Shown here: positions 58,773 through 64,000 of the stretch, piece by piece | Layout of the letters: each line of letters starts with the position of its first letter | Numbering within the stretch: the stretch's first letter is position 1 | Source: Burkholderia sp. Bp8992 | Lineage (GTDB): Bacteria > Pseudomonadota > Gammaproteobacteria > Burkholderiales > Burkholderiaceae | Direction of reading: 5' to 3' | Assembly: GCF_003853705.1 (NCBI RefSeq) | Contig: NZ_QTQI01000004.1 | Location: 1 to 64,000 of the forward strand | DNA: 64,000 nt | Notes under the pieces: model-generated | Told to the model about the DNA's origin: nothing | What the model saw: the letters and a program-made list of their open reading frames with translations, nothing else | Databases searched by the model: none | Program-made: the position numbers and the translations under genes

Positions 58773-61123
58773 TTCAGTTCCCCATAGAAAGTACGGCCCG
58801 GATACGGGTGGAACACGTAGTAGCGGCGGTCGGTCAGGTTGTCGATGCCGAGCGATGCGGTCCAGTGACGATCGACGCGATAGCGCGCCTTCAGGTCGAC
58901 GACCGTGAACGAGCTCGTGCCGCCGTATACGTCCGGATTCACGTCGCTGTTGTCGAGCGTGTTGAACTGCCGGCCCGAGTAGCGCACGCCGACACTCGCG
59001 AGCCAGTGCTCGTCGAAGCGATACGACGCGAGCAGGTTCGCGCGCACGCGCGGAATCCGAGGGAAGCGCGAGCCGACGTAGGCCGAATTCGCGGCATCGG
59101 CAAGGATCTGCGCGTTGCTGGCCGACACGTTCGCGTCGATCGCGAGCCCCCTCAGCCCGACGTTCTCGCCGCTGAACGCGAGTTCGACGCCCCGGACGCG
59201 CACGCGATCGACGTTCGAGACATTGGTGACGGTCGTCGCACCCGACACCGTTGTCTGGCTATAGATCGAATCGCGCAGGTCGCTCTGGAACACGCTCGCG
59301 CGCACGACGCCGGCGCCGACGTCGCGCTCGGCCGTGAAGTCCCAATCGATCGCCTTTTCCGGCCGCAGGTTCGGGTTGTTGTTGACGATCGCATTGTTCG
59401 AGATCGTGCCCTGGAACAGCTCGCCAACCGTCGGAAACCGCGTGCCGGTCGCGAACGACAGCCGGAAGCGCCACACGTCCGTCGCGTCCCATTGCAGCGC
59501 GACCTTCGGCGACAGCGCGTTCGCGCTGCGGTCCGCATAGCCGAGCGTGCCGCTCGCGTTGCCGAGCGCGCCGCCGTATGCATCCCAGCGCTCGTAGCGC
59601 AATCCGAGCGTCGCGAGCCAGCCCGGCGCGAAGCGCCACGCGTCCTGCCCGAACAGCGCCTGCGTGCGCGTGTCGCCGCGATAGCGGCTCGCGAGCGACG
59701 TGATCGGCCCGGCCAGCCAGTCGGCCGTGTTGTACGTGACGTTGCGCAGGAAGTAGTTGTCGTAGTGATAGCCGAACGTGAACGTGTGGCCTTTCACTTC
59801 CGGCGCCTCGGCCTTCAGGTCGAGCGTGCGCCAGCCGGTGCCGTCGCCCTGGAACAGCGTGCCCGCGCCGCCCTGCACGGTCGATGCCGCGCGCAGCACG
59901 TCCCGCGACACGTCGTACGCGGACACGACGCCCGACAGCCGCCAGCCCGAATCGAGCCGGCCGTTCAGGCCGAGCGCGTACAGCCAGTTTTCCTGGTCGC
60001 CACGCTGCGGCGCGAACGCGTTCGGCGCGACGGTCAGGTTCCGGCCGCCGATCGACACGTTGCCGCCGTAGACCGCGTTGCCCGTCGCGTCGCGCAGGAA
60101 GGTTTCGCCGTGCTGCCGGTAATGGTTCTCCCAATGCCCGAGCGTGAGCGTCGCGTCGACGCGATCGGTGAACGCGTAGCCCATCCGCACCGTCTCGTTC
60201 AGCTGCTCGGTCCGCTCGATCGTCTGCGCGCCGACGATCGTCCGCGGCTTGCCGTTGGGCCCGATGTCGGTCGCGGCGCCCGTCACGGGCACGGCGGCGC
60301 CCAGCTTCGGGTTGTAGGCCGAATTGGGGCTCGCATACTGCATCGGCTGGCTGTCGTTCTCCAGCCGGTCGAGCGACAGCGCGAACCAGAACCGGCCGAC
60401 GCGGTTGGCGATCCGCGCGGTCTGGTGATTGCCGCCGAAGCTGTCCGCGAACCCGTAGCCGTCGTGGTAGCGCTGCGTGAAGAATTGCGTCGACAGTGAT
60501 GCCTCGAGCTTGTCCGGGCGACGCGTCGTGAGCAGCACCGTCGAGCCGATCGAGTTGCCGGGATACAGCGCGGAAAAGGGGCCATAAAGCACGTCGACGC
60601 GCGCGATGTCGTCGGGCGGAATCAGCGACCAGCGCGGCGGATACGCATAGCTCGACCCGAGCAGGTTCGACAGCAGCACGCCGTCGGCATAGACGAGCCC
60701 GCGCGCGCTCTGCAGCTCGTTGAAGTCGCGGCCCGCGAACACGCTGTTGCGGTCGCCGATGTAGCGCTTGCGGACCATCAGGTTCGGCACGTACTTCAGC
60801 GCGTCCTCGGTGGTGACGTTGGTGTGCGACTCGATCTGCTCGCGCGTGATCGACGTGACGACGGCCGGCGTATCCGGATCGACCGGTTGCCGCTGGGCGG
60901 TCACGCTGACGGTCGCCAGCGTGTCGCCGGCCCGTTGCTGCGGCACGGCGGCGACCGACGAAGCCGGCACGGCGGAACTGGCTGGGTGTTCGACGCCGCC
61001 GCGGACGGAATCGGCGTGCGCATCGTTCGTCGATGCGGCGTGCGCGGCGGGCCATGCAAAAGCGGCCGCGCATGCGAGCGCGAGCCGGCCGCGCGGCAGC
61101 CGCGCGACGTGGATAGAAGCCAT
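58760..61123 (-). CDS. TonB-dependent outer-membrane receptor
   Basis: 787 aa. Signal peptide at 1-29 (ACAAAFAWPAAHA). A TonB-box-like ATVSVTAQR is near residue 70, followed by the plug (TTEDALKYVPNLMVRKRYIG, DGVLLSNLLGSSYAYPPRWS) and a 22-strand-type beta barrel ending GRTFYGELKWSL. The last residue is leucine rather than the usual Phe or Trp. Sequence style, with NNAIVNNNPNLRPEKAIDWD and TGTRFPTVGEL, matches OprC/NosA-like and vitamin/metal receptors; I favour a metal (possibly copper) substrate because a DUF2946 gene lies upstream, but that is inference. Start at 61123; the longer frame upstream is rejected. Confidence 0.87.
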   Translation of the reverse strand: MASIHVARLPRGRLALACAAAFAWPAAHAASTNDAHADSVRGGVEHPASSAVPASSVAAVPQQRAGDTLATVSVTAQRQPVDPDTPAVVTSITREQIESHTNVTTEDALKYVPNLMVRKRYIGDRNSVFAGRDFNELQSARGLVYADGVLLSNLLGSSYAYPPRWSLIPPDDIARVDVLYGPFSALYPGNSIGSTVLLTTRRPDKLEASLSTQFFTQRYHDGYGFADSFGGNHQTARIANRVGRFWFALSLDRLENDSQPMQYASPNSAYNPKLGAAVPVTGAATDIGPNGKPRTIVGAQTIERTEQLNETVRMGYAFTDRVDATLTLGHWENHYRQHGETFLRDATGNAVYGGNVSIGGRNLTVAPNAFAPQRGDQENWLYALGLNGRLDSGWRLSGVVSAYDVSRDVLRAASTVQGGAGTLFQGDGTGWRTLDLKAEAPEVKGHTFTFGYHYDNYFLRNVTYNTADWLAGPITSLASRYRGDTRTQALFGQDAWRFAPGWLATLGLRYERWDAYGGALGNASGTLGYADRSANALSPKVALQWDATDVWRFRLSFATGTRFPTVGELFQGTISNNAIVNNNPNLRPEKAIDWDFTAERDVGAGVVRASVFQSDLRDSIYSQTTVSGATTVTNVSNVDRVRVRGVELAFSGENVGLRGLAIDANVSASNAQILADAANSAYVGSRFPRIPRVRANLLASYRFDEHWLASVGVRYSGRQFNTLDNSDVNPDVYGGTSSFTVVDLKARYRVDRHWTASLGIDNLTDRRYYVFHPYPGRTFYGELKWSL

Positions 61124-61250
61124 GAGTGAATTCCTGAAAACGCGATCGGACGCCGCCGGGCACGCGCACGCGTACCGCGCACGCATGGCGCGGCACGCGG
61201 ACCGGGCCGCGGGCGGCACGCGCGCCACCGGGGCGCGCGAACGACATCAA

Positions 61251-61640
61251 TCAGATCGGGAGGTTTTCAGGCGGGGCGCGCGGCTGCGCGAGACGGATGC
61301 CCTTGCGGGGAAAATCGGGAACGGCCGGCACGGCCACGCGATACGCGAACGTCCGCACGAAGCCCGGCATGTCGGGCAGGCGCGTGCCGAGCGCGAGGTT
61401 CGCCGCAAAGCCCGGGCAGTACACGCAGTGGGGCACGCCGGCATGGTCGAACGACGATGTGTCGCGACTGTCGCCCGCTTCGGCGAGCACGACCTGGCGC
61501 GCGCCCGCTGCACTGCACAATTCGAGCGTGAGCGCGCCGGACCCGCTCGACGCAAGACGCGCATAGCCGACGACGGGCGACAGTACGTTCAGTACCAACG
61601 CCAGCCATGCGAGGCCGATCCATCGCGTCGTTCGTCTCAT
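61251..61640 (-). CDS. DUF2946 domain-containing protein
   Basis: 129 aa. N-terminal membrane or signal segment (WIGLAWLALVLNVLSPVVGYA) and a small periplasmic domain with an HCVYCPGFAANLAL motif; the Cys pair and His could bind metal or form a disulfide. The DUF2946 family is often found next to TonB receptors and copper-response genes. It lies 127 bp upstream of the receptor on the same strand. Start at the ATG at 61640 (MRRTTRWIGLAW); an upstream frame to 61709 is rejected. Confidence 0.8.
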   Translation of the reverse strand: MRRTTRWIGLAWLALVLNVLSPVVGYARLASSGSGALTLELCSAAGARQVVLAEAGDSRDTSSFDHAGVPHCVYCPGFAANLALGTRLPDMPGFVRTFAYRVAVPAVPDFPRKGIRLAQPRAPPENLPI

Positions 61641-61801
61641 CGCGGTCCAGGAAAAAGTGCGCGCAAGTATAACAAGCGGCCCGATCGTTGCCGATTGCGC
61701 AGGATGCAATAGCGGCCATCACACCTCGCGTCGCAGCGCATGTGCCGTTAATACAACAGAGACAAAATCTAACGATTCGCCGCTGGCATAAATCGAAGCA
61801 C

Positions 61802-61820
61802 GAGGTTGATAATCATCGAA
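61802..61820 (+). promoter_or_regulatory. Fur-box-like sequence before the small ORF
   Basis: Contains TGATAATCAT (61807-61816), the exact centre of the Fur-box consensus; the outer arms match poorly. It lies about 7 bases before the GGAG Shine-Dalgarno of the small ORF at 61839. Overlap with the translation start region would fit repression, but matches of ten bases can occur by chance. Confidence 0.4.
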
Positions 61821-61838
61821 CCTGCTGGAGAAATGACC

Positions 61839-61985
61839 ATGGACGAAAGACCCACTCGCATGCCACCGCCCGAGCAAGTGATGAGCCCGGATCCGGAACC
61901 CGTCGGCGTGGAATTCCTCGCCGAATTGCCCGAGCACGTGCGGGCATTCTTCGACGAGCAGCACAAGCTGTACTCGCCGAAGTGA
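61839..61985 (+). CDS. Small acidic protein, 48 residues, not recognised
   Basis: ORF of 48 codons from ATG 61839 (MDERPTRMPPPEQVMSPDPE), or 50 codons from ATG 61833. The GGAG at 61827-61830 is at better spacing for the 61839 start (eight bases). The C-terminal half (GVEFLAELPEHVRAFFDEQH) is predicted to be an amphipathic helix; the tail ends KLYSPK. Codon use is in line with its neighbours and the peptide is not low complexity. A Fur-box-like motif lies upstream and the divergent DUF2946 gene begins 198 bp away. Function unknown. Confidence 0.55.
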   Translation: MDERPTRMPPPEQVMSPDPEPVGVEFLAELPEHVRAFFDEQHKLYSPK

Positions 61986-62208
61986 ACGCCTGTCCGGTTC
62001 TGTAACCGCCACGTGTCGATCATCGCCATCGTGCGGTTCATCGCTGCGCATCGCGCGCAATTCGCCTCGCACCCGGGCCGCAACAGCCTGACGGTGCCGG
62101 ATCGGCTCGCCTGCTGATTCTCCTGTCGCGGCGCTGCGCCGCGCGACTGTCTTCGTCTATCCTTCTGGTTTTCCACGTCCGGCCCGCCCGGCTCTCCCGA
62201 TCATTCCG

Positions 62209-62802
62209 ATGAAGCAAGCCATTCGTGCCAGCGTTGCAGTCGCCGCGCTCGGTGTCGCCCTTTTTGCGCCTCCCCGCATCGCGCGTGCCGACGGCGACGA
62301 CACCGCGCTCACCAACATCGTCGCGCTCGCATCGCAGCGCCTCGCGCTCGCCGAACCGGTCGCGCGCTGGAAATGGGCGAATCACAAGGCGATCGAGGAC
62401 CAGCCGCGCGAAGCGGCCCTGCTCGCCTCGGTCGAAAAGCGCGCGGCACAGGCCGGCGTCGATCCTGCGTTCGCACGGACGTTCTTCGAAGATCAGATCG
62501 TCGCGAGCAAGGACGTGCAGAACGCACTGTTCGCGACCTGGCGCGCGACGCAGCCGCCCGAGGGCACGCCGCCCGACCTCGCGACCAGCACGCGCCCGGC
62601 ACTCGACCGGCTGACGCAGAAAATGCTCGCGGGCCTCGCACAGGTCGAACCGCTGCGCAATGCGCCCGATTGCCAGGCGCGCCTCGCGCGCAGCATCGCG
62701 AACTGGAAAACGCTGACGCGCTACGACTCGAAGCAGACGCAGGCACTCGACACCGCGCTGTCGCACGTCTGCTCGGCCGGCGGCGCAAGCGCAATCAGCT
62801 GA
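62209..62802 (+). CDS. Secreted monofunctional chorismate mutase (AroQ-gamma type)
   Basis: 197 aa. The N-terminal about 27 residues are a cleavable signal peptide (VAALGVALFAPPRIARA). The mature part is an all-helical AroQ fold: LTNIVALASQRLALAEPVAR, then KWANHKAIEDQPREAALLAS and FFEDQIVASKDVQNALFATW, as in the periplasmic *AroQ of proteobacteria and mycobacteria. It rearranges chorismate to prephenate outside the cytoplasm. This is a second chorismate mutase in the window besides the PheA domain and lies apart from the aro genes. The physiological role of exported AroQ is not settled. Confidence 0.88.
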   Translation: MKQAIRASVAVAALGVALFAPPRIARADGDDTALTNIVALASQRLALAEPVARWKWANHKAIEDQPREAALLASVEKRAAQAGVDPAFARTFFEDQIVASKDVQNALFATWRATQPPEGTPPDLATSTRPALDRLTQKMLAGLAQVEPLRNAPDCQARLARSIANWKTLTRYDSKQTQALDTALSHVCSAGGASAIS

Positions 62803-62826
62803 CGCCGCGGGCGCCGCGCGGCCGCC

Positions 62827-63954
62827 TCAACCTGCCGGCGTGAGCGCGACGAGCGGAATCAGTTGCAGCCCGCGCGCGAGATGCGTCTGCAGCAGGCGAT
62901 GGGTGAAGGGTTCGAACGTGCCGTCCGCCGCCTCGGCGACGAGCCGCGCGGCCGCATCGAGCGATTCGGCCGCGCCGAGGTAACGCCAGCCGTCGATCAC
63001 ATGAAACAGGCGGCGGCCGCCGCTCGCCTCGAACGCAACGGCGCCGTCGAACGGCCAGGGCGCACTGCCGCCACGGACGTTATCGGCCGCGGGGCGCCGG
63101 TTGTACGACGGCCGCAGTTGCGCAATCCATTGCCCTTCCGCCAACATCGCACCCAGTTCATTACCGGTCTCGCGCCATTCGACGCGCCGCACCTGCTGCG
63201 CCAGCCGCATCTCCTTCGACGAACGGCGCTCGCCGGTCAGCAGCGCGCGCAACCGCTGCCGCACCCGCACGCTGCGGCCCACGTACAGCGGAGCGTCCGC
63301 TTCCCCGAACAACGCATAGGCGCCGCACCCGGCAGGCGCGGTGTCGAGCCACGCCTCGGTCAGATCGCCGCCCAGGCGATAGTGGCGCGTCGTGTGCGCG
63401 ATCTGGTCGCGCAACCGCTCGAGCGGGACGATGTCGTGCAACTGGCGCCAGAACTGCCACAGGAGATCGGCATCGGCCAGCGCGCGGTGGCGCGCAGCCG
63501 GAACGAGCCCGTGCCGCTCGATCAACGCGTCGAGCCCGTGCCGCGATTCGCGCGGAAACAGCGCGCGTGACAGCCGGACCGTACACAGCACATCGGGATT
63601 GAACGCCAGGCCGGCGCGCTCGAATTCGGCACGCAGGAAACCGCGATCGAAGCTCGCGTTGTGCGCGACGAACAACTTGCCGTCGAGCCGCTCGAACAGC
63701 GCCGGCGCGAGCGATGCGAACGACGGCGCGTCGCGCACCATGGCGTCCGAAATGCCCGTCAGTTGCTGGATGAACGGCGGAATCGCCTGCCCCGGATTGA
63801 CGAGGCTCGTCCATGTCGACACGCCGAGCGGGCCGATTTCGACCACGCCGACTTCGGTGATGCGGTGCTCGGCGGGCGAGCCGCCGGTGGTTTCAAGGTC
63901 GACGAAGACGAGCGGTTGTTCGCCGGCGGGATCGGACGAGCGGGAATCGGACAT
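62827..63954 (-). CDS. DEDDh exonuclease (DnaQ-like) fused to a GIY-YIG (UvrC/Cho-like) domain
   Basis: 375 aa. Residues about 15-180 form a DnaQ-type 3'-5' exonuclease: Exo I FVDLETTGGSPAEH with Asp19 and Glu21, Exo II HNASFDRGFLRAEF and Exo III RHRALADADLLWQF. Residues about 210-290 form a GIY-YIG-like domain (GAYALFGEADAPLYVGRSVR, then RPSYNRR), in which the usual first Gly-Ile-Tyr is degenerate (GAY). The organisation resembles bacterial Cho/UvrC-related nucleases and polymerase III epsilon-like DinG partners; exact role unknown. Start at the ATG at 63954 (MSDSRSSDPAGEQ). Confidence 0.87.
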   Translation of the reverse strand: MSDSRSSDPAGEQPLVFVDLETTGGSPAEHRITEVGVVEIGPLGVSTWTSLVNPGQAIPPFIQQLTGISDAMVRDAPSFASLAPALFERLDGKLFVAHNASFDRGFLRAEFERAGLAFNPDVLCTVRLSRALFPRESRHGLDALIERHGLVPAARHRALADADLLWQFWRQLHDIVPLERLRDQIAHTTRHYRLGGDLTEAWLDTAPAGCGAYALFGEADAPLYVGRSVRVRQRLRALLTGERRSSKEMRLAQQVRRVEWRETGNELGAMLAEGQWIAQLRPSYNRRPAADNVRGGSAPWPFDGAVAFEASGGRRLFHVIDGWRYLGAAESLDAAARLVAEAADGTFEPFTHRLLQTHLARGLQLIPLVALTPAG

Positions 63955-64000
63955 GAAAAGACAGGAAAACGATGCTTCCGTGAGTATGCACCGGCAAGCA

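Overview
The window looks like chromosome 1 of a Burkholderia, most probably from the Burkholderia cepacia complex. This is inferred from the high GC content, the beta-proteobacterial gene order (hldD-hldE-ugd-lapB-lapA-ihfB-rpsA-cmk-aroA-tyrA-pheA-serC-gyrA), the tmRNA tag ANDDTFALAA, and family-level similarity recalled from memory; no database search was run. Nearly all of it is densely packed core chromosome. I see no insertion sequence, prophage or CRISPR array.

Layout. 1-3 kb: start of etfB and a D-methionine ABC transporter (metN-metI-metQ). 3-8 kb: single metabolic and cell-wall genes (alpha/beta hydrolase, HDAC-like deacetylase, MltB, CysM, a ComEA-like protein). 8-13 kb: a minus-strand envelope block for LPS heptose synthesis (hldD, hldE), UDP-glucuronate (ugd) and LPS homeostasis (lapB, lapA), followed by ihfB, rpsA, cmk, aroA, tyrA, pheA and serC, a DUF2059 protein and gyrA (13-24 kb). 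24.8-27.5 kb (plus strand): an OmpA-family protein, ubiG, gph and the tmRNA gene ssrA. 27.7-28.8 kb: two small secreted proteins. 28.8-35.3 kb: a regulator (FdsR-like) divergent from an NAD-dependent, molybdenum-containing formate dehydrogenase operon fdsG-fdsB-fdsA-fdsD, with no fdsC. 35.4-46.7 kb: FAD monooxygenase, TPR/glycosyltransferase fusion, MHS-family transporter, a lineage-type hypothetical, a DUF2968 protein, a gamma-glutamyl-GABA hydrolase, a GntR regulator with an amidase, and dsbB. 47.3-51.0 kb: purine salvage (xdhC, adenine/adenosine deaminase, guaD) without xdhA or xdhB. 51.2-52 kb: a yybP-ykoY manganese riboswitch ahead of a UPF0016/MntX-type exporter. 52-57 kb: DUF4136 lipoprotein, pepN, fbp, tRNA-Thr(CGT). 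57.2-58.1 kb: gene-poor stretch with a decayed FAD-monooxygenase fragment. 58.1-64 kb: GlsB/YeaQ-like membrane protein, a TonB-dependent receptor with a DUF2946 protein (probable metal uptake), an untracked ~48-codon small gene behind a Fur-box-like sequence, a periplasmic chorismate mutase, and an exonuclease/GIY-YIG fusion.

Themes. Chorismate metabolism runs through aroA, tyrA, pheA and a secreted AroQ. Envelope biogenesis runs through the heptose, Ugd and LapAB genes. Purine salvage would deliver hypoxanthine and xanthine to a dehydrogenase whose structural genes are not adjacent. No clearly new multi-gene defence or biosynthetic system is visible. The best leads are the orphan xdhC with a 612-bp coding gap upstream, the fdsC-less fds operon, the small ORF behind the Fur-box-like site, and the TonB receptor/DUF2946/small-ORF set.
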